From positions 348,186,027-348,250,026 of the forward strand of contig NC_090439.1 in assembly GCF_031143425.1 (NCBI RefSeq): a stretch of DNA of 64,000 nucleotides, written 5' to 3'. The position numbers were made by a program, and so were the translations under genes. Positions 48,082-59,159 of this stretch are shown one piece after another. The DNA comes from Pleurodeles waltl. Its lineage: Eukaryota > Chordata > Amphibia > Caudata > Salamandridae. The stretch's first letter is position 1, and every line of letters begins with the position of its first letter. The notes beneath the pieces are model-generated. The model worked only from the letters and a program-made list of their open reading frames with translations, was not told the DNA's origin and ran no database searches.

Positions 48082-48654
48082 GGGCCTCATTACGATCCTG
48101 GCAGCCGGCGGTAAGCTGGCGGTAACACCGCCAACAGGCTGGCGTGTTCCGCCAGCTATTATGACTGTGGCGCAATAGCCACGGCTGTACCGCCGGCCCC
48201 TCCACTGTACCGCCAGGCTTCTATAATCCCCAGGGCAGCAGAGCAAGCACTGCTGCTTTGGGGATTATGAGTCCCCGACTGCCAGCCTGGCCACGGAGGT
48301 AAACACCGCCATGGAAAGGCTGGCGATAAGGGGGAGTTTGGGTGCCCATGGGGGCCCCTGCACTGCCTATGCACTTGGCATTGGCAGTGCAGGGGACCCC
48401 AGGCACAACCCCATCGCGCATTTCACTGCTGAATTTCGGGCAGTGAAATGCGCGATGGGTGCTACTGCACCTGCTGCACATCAACATTGCCACCGGCTCT
48501 ATTACGAGCCGACGGCAATGTTAATGTGACTTTTCTGCTGGGCCAGCGGAAAAGTCCAAATAGGGAGCCAGATATACTGCCAGCACTGGCGGTATACTGG
48601 CGCCAGCAGCTTCGGCAGTCTTTGCCAAAGACCGGCGAAGTTGTAATGATTGCC
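48082..48654. mobile_element. GC-rich MITE, 573 bp, TSD ATA
   Basis: Starts GGGCCTCATTACGATCCTGG and ends GAAGTTGTAATGATTGCC, imperfect inverted termini (one to several mismatches). ATA lies on both sides (48079-48081 and 48655-48657). The interior is made of CCGCCAGC/GCTGGCGG-type words and GGGGATTATGA near 48259, resembling the nested copy at 22141-22740. Confidence 0.82.
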
Positions 48655-50039
48655 ATAATGTTGTGTGAGCATCTCATGCCATCTTTCGGCTCTGGCTGTC
48701 ATACACTGTGAGTATGCAGAGAGCTCGTATGTGTGTGGGTGTTCCTTCCTGTATTTAATTATTTTGGAAATGCTCTCTGAAAGGTACCTGAGGCAGCAAG
48801 GAGACCTGTACTGTAAAGGGAGGGGGAGCGGCGCTGATCTCAACCTTGCTTTCCTTGCTTTTCGTTCCCTTTTCCACAGAGTGGGCCTTGATCTTCCACC
48901 TCTTGGTCTGTGCCCCTCTGCAGTTTGTAGCCCTCCACGGTGCCTCCTGGAGAGGAAGCTCTCACTAAAGACTGCAGCCACTGCCTGGCTCTCAAAGCAG
49001 CACCAGGCACCGAGGGAGCAGGCTGCTGCCCCCAAACAAGCAGACTCAAAGAGAGCGCTTGTGGGTGAGCCATGCTAAAAATATAGGGACGTTACCCAAA
49101 GAAGTGCCTCACCCCAGAGCAAAGAGCACAGGGTAAAGCGCTACAGGATTTACAATAAAACTACCCAGTCACGTCTTATGTACGTGGGCTACAAAGATGA
49201 CTGCATGAAGACGTGTGTAGACCTGATTGAGCTCTGTGTGCCTGTGGCTTATTGCTACTGACATGGCTTAAAGCCTGATGCCGGTTCTGGGGTATTCTAA
49301 TTCCTGATTAACCTCTTCCTATGTGTGCCCCTGGTTATTGTGATGGCTTATGATATCTCCCTATCAATTTTTGCCTCTTCACTGTTTGCATGCAACACTG
49401 TGAGAACAGATGCCACCACCGAACAAATGGACCACTTCATCTTAAACTGGGGCTATGTGTTCTTTTCTTGTACCAACTAGTTGCAGGAAGTGTTTTAGGA
49501 GCATAAGAATGCAGGGGGCTGTGTCTGGCCTGCAGCCAAGGTGACAGAATGCCTTTCAAGTAGAGAGGGTCAATGACAAACATTCAGATTGAGAGCCTTC
49601 CTTTCAAGGTTTTACAATCCTCTTCCTTCCACATACTCCCACTAACCCCTGCTGTGAGTTTTTTTCTGTATTGGGCATGTATTTAAATATTTTGAGAGTA
49701 ATCATCATGGAACCTCCACACTGATTGCATGTCTACCCCTTTGAAAAGTAAACCTGCTTTCATTTCTCCTTCATGAAAGAATATGGTGCCCACCAAGAAC
49801 CTTTCCCCTGTACATCTGTTGGCATCCTTTTTGCAATGCTGTAAAAGAGACTACAGCAAATACCCGCCTACTTGTCATGGTCAGCTTTGCATACCTCTTC
49901 CCAGCCTTTCCACATTGACTTCTATTGCAAGGTCTGAACCAGAGCCTATACAGATAAATGTCAATGTTTAGGACATAATGTTTTATGTTCTATTACATTG
50001 GAAATCCTCTACTTACGTTCTACAGCAATCTCATGCCCT
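48655..50039. other. Intron segment, nothing recognised
   Basis: A few overlapping open frames (up to 177 codons on the minus strand and 137 on the plus strand near 48.5-49.1 kb) show no domain. Their overlap on both strands speaks against coding. Confidence 0.45.
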
Positions 50040-50638
50040 CTGGAGGCAGGCACGTGCATTATGAAATATCTCAATCCCTCCTATTCCACCTTTGGGGGTT
50101 CTAGAGATAAGCCGGTAACTACATGTACCTACATGTTTTTCAGTCTACTGTGGGAGTTCTGCAATAGCCAGAAATGTCTTCAATGTGTTATTGATTTCCA
50201 CCGTACAGGCAATCTTTATCAGACTTGCAAGGCTAACAGGGCTTTTATTGATCAGGACTTGTAATTTGAAGGTTGAACACAACGGTTGCATTTTAAACCA
50301 TGACGAGTTACCTTCCTATTTAGCATTTTTTTATAGCATTAACATTGACTCAGGTGTATCAGATTCAAAGCCATGGCCTACAAGTTGCACACCAATTGAG
50401 CAGGACACACTGAACGGTATAAAAAGATCTGTACCAATTGGATTCAATTTCATACCCCTGGACACATCTCTGTTTGCAGTCCTAGGCTATTCTTCCTTTT
50501 GTAGATCTGGCATTAGAAAATACCTTTTGATTTTACTAAAAATATACCAATATCTTATAAGAGCTTTCAGCCAGCCCCATAAATCCACTAATCATTTACA
50601 TTTTTATCCTGTCCACTACCACATTGGTTTTCTCTACG

Positions 50639-50827
50639 TTAAGCATATAGCCTGAAAGGCTGTCTAATTCCGTTTGTTATCTCCTGTACCGCTAAAAGTG
50701 TCCTTACACGATTCAGTGTAACCAGTAGTAAATCATCTGTGTAGGCCATACATTTAATCATGTGTCTGGGTAATCTTATATGTTCAGCAGCTAGATTGTT
50801 GGTTAACATTCGTATTAGAAGTTCCAT
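50639..50827 (-). pseudogene. LINE RT palm fragment (motif C)
   Basis: MIKCMAYTDDLLLVTLNRVR carries the YTDD form of the catalytic box, where YADD is usual. It lies downstream, in transcript sense, of the motif A fragment, with the hAT MITE between them. Confidence 0.78.
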
Positions 50828-50927
50828 ATAAAATGCACATAAGTAGGGCGAAAGAGGTCACGTGATTGAAAACTTTCTAGAGTTCAGCCCACTAACTGAT
50901 ATTGCTGCAAGATTGTATGGATAGATT

Positions 50928-51420
50928 CAGGGGCGGCTCCTCCATAAGGGCAGAGGAGCGTCGACCCCCTGCCCCCCCACCACCAGCAGTGGCAGCTTCA
51001 AAAGCTTTTAAAGAAAAGGATAATAAACTATGTTTATTATCCTTTTCTTTGAAAGGGTCGGGCCATGGGGGTGATGTGCACTGAGGGGGATCGCACAGCA
51101 CTCCCCCTCACTGCCCTTGTATGTTTTGCCGGCTGTCTCGGGCCGGCCGAAAACACATGCGCACAGGGCTCCCACCCTGCCTGGGAGCGCCCTGGCTGGG
51201 CGCTCCCAGCCAATCCCCGTGCTGCTCTGAGCAGCATCAGGATTGGCCGCAGAGGAGGCTGGGAGCCTCTGCCTGCAGCATCCGGGCGAAGGAGAGGAGA
51301 GGAGCAGCTCAGCTTGGGAGCAGAGGTAAGTTTAAAAAAAAAAAAGTATTGTTAAGTCCCCTCGTATCCCCCCGCACGCCGCCCCACTCCGCCCCCAGGA
51401 ATCCCCACGAGCCGCGACTG
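50928..51420. mobile_element. hAT MITE, 493 bp, exact 8-bp TSD GATAGATT
   Basis: Starts CAGGGGCGGCTC and ends GAGCCGCGACTG, a 12-bp inverted pair with two mismatches. GATAGATT lies at 50920-50927 and 51421-51428. CAGGGGCG-type ends with 8-bp duplications are diagnostic of hAT elements. It contains a perfect hairpin, 51010-51028 with 51032-51050. No transposase. It disrupts the minus-strand LINE, so it inserted later than the LINE. Confidence 0.93.
51010..51050. repeat. Perfect 19-bp hairpin inside the hAT MITE
   Basis: AAAGAAAAGGATAATAAAC and its exact reverse complement GTTTATTATCCTTTTCTTT are separated by three bases. Position within the MITE suggests it is a family feature, like the hairpin at 56579-56638. 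Confidence 0.92.
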
Positions 51421-51442
51421 GATAGATTTTTTAATTACCTTT

Positions 51443-51709
51443 TTAAACTGTGCTGGGAAGCCCGTCTGTTGCATAATCCCCCCATGAGAATGACCTTTCC
51501 AACCTCTCAAAAGCCTTCTCTGTATCAAAGCCTATAATGGATAGAGGTTGTACAGAGAATTCTTCCCAGTCACCGAGTATAGTAGTTAGACTAATATGTG
51601 TGGTAGTGTCTCCAACTTGTACAAATCTGTACTGCCTAGGTGATATTAAACAGAGAAGTTTACTAATAAACGTTGTTGCAACGATTCTGGCATAGTTGCT
51701 ACAAAGCAA
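51443..51709 (-). pseudogene. LINE RT palm fragment (motif A)
   Basis: Visible blocks: SKLLCLISPRQYRFVQVG, then LSIIGFDTEKAFERLERSF, where the D of FDTEKAF is the motif A aspartate. An 88-codon frame ends just before the MITE. The similarity is to L1/Tx1-type RT. Confidence 0.8.
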
Positions 51710-53390
51710 GGAGATGATAAGAACCTACTAGGTTGAGAGATTTACTCTTCTTGCTAAATTCTATGATATGGTCATGATTCTATAACCCCATTGTTGCCCC
51801 CCCTGCAGTAAGCAACTGGGAAAAAGAGGGGCTATTGCTGAAAATATCATTTTGTATAATTCAGCCCTAGATTGCATCAAGGCTTTAACGAATGCGACCG
51901 ATATAATAGTATCATCCATTCCCAGGAAGGCAATAGAATGAATTAAGTATGCCATAATGAGATCATGAGATTTAGGTAGTTTATTACCTTAGTGAACTGC
52001 ATAATATTTTTTTGTAGATTTCAAACTTGGACGTGTTAGAATGATCTGTGGAGTGTAGTAGTTCATATTAGCACTGAAACCCTTAACCAATACCTTGTTA
52101 ATCACTAATATCCACTCCCTCAATGGTTCTAATATACATCTCCATGTATGTAGCAGTATCATTTAGAGCTTGAGTAGCCAATGAGGTACCCATTTTTTCT
52201 CCATGCTCAAACTGCAGATGCTTAAATTTCCTGATCCAGTTGCCAACTATTAAATTTGATATAGTTTTAATTTGGGACCATCATTTTAGAATTTCCTGCC
52301 AAGTTACTGTTTTTAAATGTGCGTTATCTGGGCCTGTGGTCATTTTTATATGGAGATCTTCCAAAGGCCGCAAATGGAATCTAAGCCGATTCTCTTCTAA
52401 TTGCTTCAGCCATTGGTGTGGACCACATACTCTTCAGTAAACTCTCTTATGTAAATGTTTAATGTACCGAGGCTATCCTTCTACTGGCCGTGCTTTGGTT
52501 AACCAATACCTGGATAAGTAGTTTGTTTAAATATTGTTGTTCTTGTTGTAAATAATTCAGAAAGATACACAACTAGTTAGGAGGTTGGCTACAAGGGACT
52601 CTTAGATTCAGCGAGATCCGATACCCAAATTGGATGAAATGTAACCTTGTATCAAGGTGCTAATGTTGTGCTAGTTAAAAAATAATTGATCTTGGGATAA
52701 TGATGATGAACTGGACAATAAAATTTGTAAGCTCCTGTTTTGGGGACTGTCCCTTCTCCATGGATCTACCAGGTCGGATTGATCCACTAGTTGAGAAATC
52801 GCCTTCTCATCTGACATGTTAGTGGGCGGGTATCAGTATTTGTGGTATTTAATACGGGAGATTTAATACAGTTAGAACCCCTACTATTAAATAGTCCCTT
52901 GGTTTATTTACCAAGGCTGTGCATATCTCAGAAAAGATAGATCATCCTGATTTGCTCCATGTATGGAGCACATTTTCAGTGTGGTATTTTGCAAATTCAG
53001 TGCAATTATTACCCATCTCTCTGTGGGATTGCTTGTTTAATGTGTAATATGGAATCGTGTTTTAAAGAATAGCATTGTAGTCCCTTCATATGTTGCAGTG
53101 ATTTGGCTTGTGTATACTAAGTTAGCACCTACACCCTTTAACGTGATTGATCCTTTGCTGATATTTTAGTCTCCTGTGGACAGACAAACTCTGGAAAAAG
53201 AACTTAGCATGGGAAGATGGTGACTGGGACCATGTTGAGAGCAGGATGCTGCCTGGCTCCCTTGACTCATCGCAGCGCTGACCGCCATGGAGTGATTGCC
53301 CCTACTCTTACCCTTAGCACCTTCTCTTCGCTGCTGTGTTGCTGAACTGCTGCTGGCTGCATTTCTCTTTGGATGGGGCATTGCCACCTC

Positions 53391-54605
53391 CGTGGTGGGA
53401 GTGTGTGGCAGTGTTACTTGACACCTGAGTGGGTGGCCTCCTGTTGGAGCCTTCTCCTGTTTGTTAAGTGACCCACTTAGCTCTGCTCAGCTTGGCTTAT
53501 CGAGATCTGCTAGCCAGCCAGCTAGCCTGCTAGTCACCTAGTCTTCGATTCTGGACTACCTTCGCTTTACCACTTCATGGTGTGTGGAGGAACTGGGTGA
53601 GACAACCACATTAGCTGGGACCTGAGCTAGAACGGACTTTCTTCAGTAAAGGGGGGCACGTTTTTCCACTGGCTGAGTTCATCAGCATCTGTTATGAAAG
53701 GGAGGTTAGAGCCATACAAATGACCAGGCAAGGCCAATAGGTTTTCATGGAGGAACAGTACTGAACCTAAGGTATCCTAAGGTACGCTATGCGTGGAGGT
53801 AATAGGGGTGGAAGGGTCACTGAAGGGAAGCCTTACGGTGGAATGGGAAGTTATTGTGAAGAAAGACTTTAAAGACAGAGGGCTTCTAAATTGTTGTCAT
53901 ACATAGACAATACATTTTACCTGTGACATTTGCCAACATTAGCATTGCTACAACCGGTAAAATTCAAGATTAAACTTAAAAAACAGTTAATTTAGAGCTG
54001 AGCAGCTTAAACTCAAGTGTGAACTTTATACAGACCTTTTTACAGGGACACAACAATAAATTAGTGCAGTGCATGAAGTCTTTCCCTCACTCCTTGTCCA
54101 ATATAACAAGCCTTGGCACAAAAACCCATCTCAGGGTAGCAACACCACTTGGTCAATCATGCATGACACAAAAACGCCATAGTGCAAGTCAGTACTCATC
54201 CAAACAAGCACTGCCAGCATGTAGCATGCTACCTACCCTCTAACACACTTTGGTGGCTTTTCACAGAAAACTCTATATGAATTCACCTACAATGCAAGGT
54301 AACGTCACACATCAAGAGAAAAATAGAAGCACACGTTGGTGATGGGGGCACGTGGTTGCTAAGTAGCTGTGAACAATATGCGTGCAGTGTGCTAAGTAAA
54401 ATAAATACCGTATTTTCAATACCCCAATAGCAATCACAAGGCAATATTCTATTTTATTCTGTTTTTTGTTTGTGAAGCAAATGTTGTACTTAGAGCGTCT
54501 GTGCAAAGTAGCATGGGATAATGGTAGAAAGCAGTTGCCCAGGACGAGGGTGGGGCAGGGGAAGGCTCAAGATTGTAGTTTAAGGTAACACAAGCCATAA
54601 ACCTA
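53391..54605. other. Intron segment, nothing recognised
   Basis: Non-coding. No element edge or exon recognised. Confidence 0.45.
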
Positions 54606-54613
54606 GCAATGAC

Positions 54614-55024
54614 CAGGGCCACTGGAATAATGCGTTTGTGCGGCCACGCGATTTTTCCATAATTATATATTTGCCGCATTTGTCACATAATCATCGTCTG
54701 CCGCATAATGTGCAGTGTTTAACAAGAAACAAATGTTGTTCTAGCTCAAACGGTTCAAAAGTTACTAAAAAATGTGACAGGTGTCGCACACTGGAAAGCC
54801 CTTTGGAAAGGAATGACTTGTCACCTTTCTGTAGCCTATAGCTTTATTTAGGTGTTCACCTGGTACTAATGAAGTGCAGCTAATGCCCAGCCAGTGTTGA
54901 CACGTTTCCAAAGGGCAATAAAATGAGGTAATAGTATCACAAATTGTGCTGCATAATGTCGCATAATTCGCCATTTTTTGCGCCGTAATTTACTCAACCC
55001 TGCCGCATAACCCCAGTGGTCCTG
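54614..55024. mobile_element. hAT MITE, 411 bp, slightly diverged 8-bp TSD
   Basis: Starts CAGGGCCACTGGAATAATGC and ends GCATAACCCCAGTGGTCCTG, an inverted pair with a few mismatches. Flanks GCAATGAC (54606-54613) and GCAATACC (55025-55032) agree at 6 of 8 positions. Internal words GCCGCATAAT and GTCGCATAATTCG repeat near both ends. Older than the two exact hAT copies, judging by its duplication. Confidence 0.82.
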
Positions 55025-55032
55025 GCAATACC

Positions 55033-56493
55033 TTGACTTATGTGTCACCCACTGGAGTAGAAGATGCACCGTCAGTGAGAAAGCATCACAGGGCACTGGC
55101 ATCTGTCTCTGTGGTACTTGTTCTCTTGTACTTCTAAAGAGGTTTAGAGGAGTTTCCCTTTGTTGTGTGCATTATTTAGCAAAACTACTTAACTCGAGTT
55201 CTTGTTCAAGGGGGTGTTCACTTCAAACTAAATTGTGTTTTATGCTTATGACAGCGTGCAACTTCAGTGCAGTAACAAACCATTTTTTCTGCAGACTGCG
55301 TTGTGGGTTTTGCATGCTGCAGGTTTTTTTGGGATATGTAAGCATAGTCGTGAACACTGAAGGGCTGCATCGCGTGCCAATTGCAGAAATGTGTGGAGAA
55401 TCCCACTTCACTTAGGTGACATCGATATTTTCCATATACTGCTGCAATGTGCATTATTGCAAACCCAAGTACCAAAAAATATGCATAATACACACATCAA
55501 TTGCTGCTCAGTAAAGCCTTTGGTACGTTACCTTAATAGTGCTATTGTAGTTCCCAGTCTAAGAATATTTTTGTGGAAACGTATTGGCTAGATTTCTCAT
55601 GTTTCATGTACTAACACACATTAAGGTGTAGAGAGTAATAGAGCAAACGTCACCATGCATTATGTTGGTAATTCTTGCCATATTGTGGGTATGCTTTGCA
55701 CGGTGGTACCTACTCCTCAGAAAGCTTGCCCTCGCATAATGCTGGTAATTCCTGACATATGGGAGGAACTTTTGACACAATTCTCCCCACCTATTGTTTA
55801 GTGCTGAAACTGGGATATTGGTGGTAATGAATTACATGTGCTGTGGGCGTTCGTGGCTCAGTGGTTCCAGGTGTAATGCTTGCAGTAACTTAATATTAGT
55901 AGTTCTTGACATACTAATGATATCATCAATGAGTTCAGCCTGTACTCTTAATGTACCTGTCGGCTTAAATCCATGCACTCAACTCCTCTATTCATCAAGC
56001 GACCCATCCACGCACTCATTTGTTCAGCTACTCATCCATGTACTCACTCACCCATTACGTATCCAAATGTTGACTCATTCTCACGTTAATCTACTCCCAC
56101 TTCTCATTCACAAACACACATACACAATCTCTGCATGAGATGAACAAGCAATTTCACTTTTTAAAATAGCTATCTTTGCCGGGGATGGTTATTGATTTTC
56201 TATTAGCAACACGTTTATTTTGTTGCATATTTCTAATCTTATGCATACATACACACTGATAACCTCCATAAAAAGTAAAGCAGCAAAACATAGATCATGA
56301 AAAAGATGGTATGAAAAGAATAAACCATATAATAAAAGAAGTGCAATGAAAAAGACGGTACTTTATACCGAAAAGTAAAAGTGCCCTGATTTTCAATAGC
56401 AATCTGACAAACTATGCATGGATGTCATTTAGGGGTGGCCAGGGGTCGCAGCTGCGACCCCGGACATTGCCTTTGTGACCCATGGCCTAAGAG
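55033..56493. other. Intron segment, nothing recognised
   Basis: Scattered short open frames. A tRNA-like A box at about 55855 is discussed and rejected separately. CACTCAT-rich stretch near 55990-56110. Confidence 0.45.
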
Positions 56494-56517
56494 GTGGCAA
56501 ATTCAGTGCCTGGAACA

Positions 56518-56640
56518 CAGTGGCAGCTCGTCCTTATGGACCTCAGTTTGGGCTCTATTCTCTTTGTTTTCTGTCAATTTTTTATTACACTGATAGTGAA
56601 TAATAGTATATTATTATTCACTATCAGTGTAATAAAAACT
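56518..56640 (+). mobile_element. Possible partial hAT MITE related to 50928-51420
   Basis: CAGTGGCAGCTCGTCCTTAT at 56518 resembles CAGGGGCGGCTCCTCCATAA at 50928, and both are followed by a long AT-rich perfect hairpin. No right terminus or duplication was found. Confidence 0.5.
56579..56638. repeat. 60-bp near-perfect palindrome
   Basis: TTTTTATTACACTGATAGTG near the left end pairs with CACTATCAGTGTAATAAAAA at the right end, and the inner AATAATA/TATTATT bases pair too, leaving only a few bases of loop. Arms are about 27 bp. Confidence 0.92.
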
Positions 56641-56881
56641 ATTAGTATAATAAAAATGGAGTACATGTGGTTGGAATATGCCCTTCCATGGCAGCTGAGG
56701 TAAATAAAAAATGCTTTTTAATGTATTCTATGTGTGTGTGCTTGCGGGTGAGAATGTGTTTATGTAAGAGTGTGAGTATGAATTTATGTGTATGTATAAT
56801 TTTGTGTGTGAGTGGAGGTGAAAGTTCGTGTGAAGTCACTTCTGCAACCTCTTTCATTTCGATGAATTTACCTCAATGAAA

Positions 56882-57010
56882 TAAATACAGAGCATATTTA
56901 TGAGCCCCTTGCACCGCCAGTGCATCACTTTTTGTGACACAGCGATGGCGCAAACCTTGAAATATTGCCTATGAGGCCTTGCAAAGCCACTTTGCGTGGC
57001 TTTGAATGGC
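56882..57010. mobile_element. Probable MITE fragment
   Basis: GCATATTTATGAGCCCCTTG near 56892 resembles the GCATATTTATAC ends at 24842 and 58141. The end CAATGCC/CCTCATAGATATG has no matching terminus. A compact inverted element GCCTTGCAAAGCC ... GGCTTTGAATGGC lies within. Confidence 0.45.
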
Positions 57011-57306
57011 CTCATAGATATGTAGTAAACACTCTGATGCACAGATAAATGACTATTACAAAAAGAATGTTGCTGACATATAGCTTGTCAACATGGTCTT
57101 TGACTGTTTTTTTCAAACGTTGCACAAAAAGGCAACGTGAACATGACGCACTGCACTAAAAGATGTACGCACAAGTTACTGTATGAGCAAATCAAGTACA
57201 TATGACAATGCAGAGAGGATATGAGTGGTTTATTTGTAAGGCTGTCGTTTTTCGAGTTTCTATACGTTTCAGATACTGATACTCAGTCTCTTCCTTTGAC
57301 TTGCAG

Positions 57307-57469
57307 ACTCTGCGTCAGGAACTTGAGGCAACGTTTTATGAAGACAACTTTGACTGGAACCAGGTTCGCAGCAATGATGCAGCAGGTCTGCTGAAGATGT
57401 TTATAAGAGAACTTCCGAGCCCTCTCTTCACTGTGGAGTATCTTCCGGCTTTCATCGCTCTAGTGGAAA
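57307..57469 (+). CDS. arhgap28: RhoGAP-domain exon B (ARHGAP18/28/40 subfamily), 54 codons plus 1 base
   Basis: Acceptor CTTTGACTTGCAG precedes ACT, and the donor GTAAGT follows. The exon starts in phase 0, continuing exon A directly, and ends with the first base of a codon (phase 1). It encodes TLRQELEATFYEDNFDWNQV, then NDAAGLLKMFIRELPSPLF and EYLPAFIALVE. LLKMFIRELPSPL is the conserved RhoGAP helix whose Lys and Arg contact the switch regions of Rho. The ending LPAFIALVE differs from what I recall of ARHGAP18 and is closer to ARHGAP28, so the symbol is a best guess. The rest of the domain, which normally follows, is absent from the remaining 6.5 kb, so the next intron is at least that long. 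Confidence 0.88.
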
Positions 57470-58140
57470 GTAAGTTCATGACAGCCTGTTTGAATAGTCA
57501 TGAAATTTGGGCCTCATTGATGGGTATCTAAGTGACGGGTAGGTGCACAAAGCTTTATTTGTTTTTATAAATTCCAAATCTAGAGTCATAAATCATGATT
57601 TATGTAATTTTACAAAAAGAAATATTGCTTTGGAATTGTAAAAAGCCGAAAACCCATTTACTTGTGGCCGCATTGCTAGTTGGTCTATAATTCCGAATAA
57701 TTGGATAACTGTACCTACAGTTACAGGCCCAGCCGGAATTATGAGTTCTGTGTTAACTTTGATGATTTGGTGGCTTTCACCTACAGAGGCTACTTGCTGA
57801 AAGTAATTTTAGTTTGCGTGAGAAGTTAAGACTGATTATGGGAATCCGTGCAGAATTACTAATTCCCCCCAGCAATTAGAACATTGGAATGTTGGGAGCT
57901 CCCTTGAAGACAGTGGAGTGCTCTGAGCTTCCAATGGCTGGTTAAAGCCCAGAACTCCAATATTCCAATGTTTGCCTTTTACACCTGTTGCTGTGAACAA
58001 AGCCTCTACAGAGCCTGAAGGGATTTCAACAACCTCAGCCCCATGAGGCCTTTGTTTTATTTATTAGAACATTCTGCCCTCTGGTGGCGGAATGTTCTAA
58101 TCCCTTCGGCTCGGACCTCTAACACTGGAGCAGACCTTTA
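57470..58140. other. Start of the next RhoGAP intron
   Basis: No exon recognised. Contains a short perfect hairpin at 58063-58101. Confidence 0.55.
58063..58101. repeat. Short perfect hairpin, 12-bp arms
   Basis: ATTAGAACATTC (58063-58074) and GAATGTTCTAAT (58090-58101) are exact reverse complements around TGCCCTCTGGTGGCG. Confidence 0.9.
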
Positions 58141-59063
58141 GGGGCATATTTATACTCTGTTTGCGCCGGAATTGCGTCGTTTTTTTTAACGCAATTCCGA
58201 CGCAAAACTAACTCCATATTTATACTTTGGCGTTAGACGCGTCTAGCGCCAAAGTCCATGGAGTTTGCGTCATTTTTTAGCGTGGACACCTACTTTGCGT
58301 TAATGATATGCAAGGTAAGCGTTCCCGTCTAAAAAATTGACTCCGAGGCATGTGTGCCGTATTTACACTCCCGGGCAAAACTCACGCCCGGGAGTGGGCG
58401 GGTCAAAAAAAATGACGTCCAGCTGCTTTTGCGTAGTTTTTTAGCGCCTGGTCAGGGCAGGCGTTAAGGGACCTGTGGGCTCGGAAGGAGCCCAGAGGTG
58501 CCCTCCCATGCCCCCAGGGACACCCCCTGCCACCCTTGCCCACCCCAGGAGGACACCCAAGGATGGAGGGACCCATCCCAGGGACATTAAGGTAAGTTCA
58601 GGTAAGTATTTTTATTTTTATTTTTTTGTGGCATAGGGGGGCCTGATTTGTGCCCCCCTACATGCCACTATGCCCAATGACCATGCCCAGGGGACAGAAG
58701 TCCCCTGGGCATGGCCATTGGGCAAGGGGGCATGACTCCTGTCTTTGCTAAGACAGGAGTCATTTCAATGGGGGTTGGGAGTCGGAAAAAATGGCGCAAA
58801 TCGGGTTGAGGCGAAAATTTTGCCTCAGCCTGACTTGCCCCATTTTTTGGCGCCCAAGCTCCATATTCCCCTACGCCGGCGCTGCCTGGTGTACGTCATT
58901 TTTTTTCACGCACACCAGGCAGCGCCGGCGGCTAACGCCGGCTAACGTCATTGAATAAATACGGCGCCCGCATGGCGCTTCAGAATGGCGTTAGCCGGCG
59001 CTAATTTTTTTGACGCAAAACTGCGTTAGTGCAGTTTTGCGTCAAAAAGTATAAATATGGCCC
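58141..59063. mobile_element. Harbinger-like MITE, 923 bp, TSD TTA
   Basis: Starts GGGGCATATTTATACTCTG and ends AAAAGTATAAATATGGCCC. TTA lies at 58138-58140 and 59064-59066, the canonical PIF/Harbinger target. It is collinear with 24842-25755: both have the GGCGTTAAGGGACCTGTGGG block, the AAGGATGGAGGGACCCATCC block, and CATGGCCATTGGGCAAGGGG, nearly base for base. Such high identity over about 900 bp indicates a recent burst. Confidence 0.93.
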
Positions 59064-59159
59064 TTAATGACTAGCATAGCCCACTACGGCGGGCTGTAAG
59101 GCTATATTATTTGTTTCCCCACTCATAATGCTTGGTTCTTTTCCTCTTCCCTCTCACAG

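Larger units (their letters stand above)
50040..53390 (-). mobile_element. L1/Tx1-like LINE on the minus strand, decayed and split by a hAT MITE
   Basis: Read on the minus strand: endonuclease blocks (WVIIALNLQNTTLKMCSIHG with ANQDDLSF near 52945-53040, LVDPWRRDSPQN near 52770), RT fingers region (AELYKMIFSAIAPLF near 51840), motif A region (GFDTEKAFERLERSF near 51520) and motif C (YTDDLLLV near 50740). An LSRTPKGGIGLRYF-like block near 50070-50120 is the C-terminal domain. The order is that of L1 ORF2. Frames are broken many times. A 493-bp hAT element at 50928-51420 separates motif A from motif C. The upstream MAMPHPKRNAASSSS frame at 53166-53387 may belong to the 5' part. Confidence 0.8.
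32657..57306 (+). other. Giant RhoGAP-gene intron, 24,650 bp
   Basis: The intron begins GTACTG after exon A and ends TTGCAG before exon B. Both splice signals are canonical, and the coding phase is 0 on each side. It is packed with mobile elements listed separately, several on the minus strand relative to the gene. Between them are unannotated stretches. Confidence 0.82.

Noticed and set aside
48502..49078. Opposed 177- and 137-codon frames
   Set aside because: Fully overlapping on both strands with no recognisable domain and no codon bias I could judge by eye.
55845..55890. tRNA-like A box (TGGCTCAGTGG)
   Set aside because: No B box at the expected distance and no cloverleaf stem could be built; a chance match or a very old SINE head.
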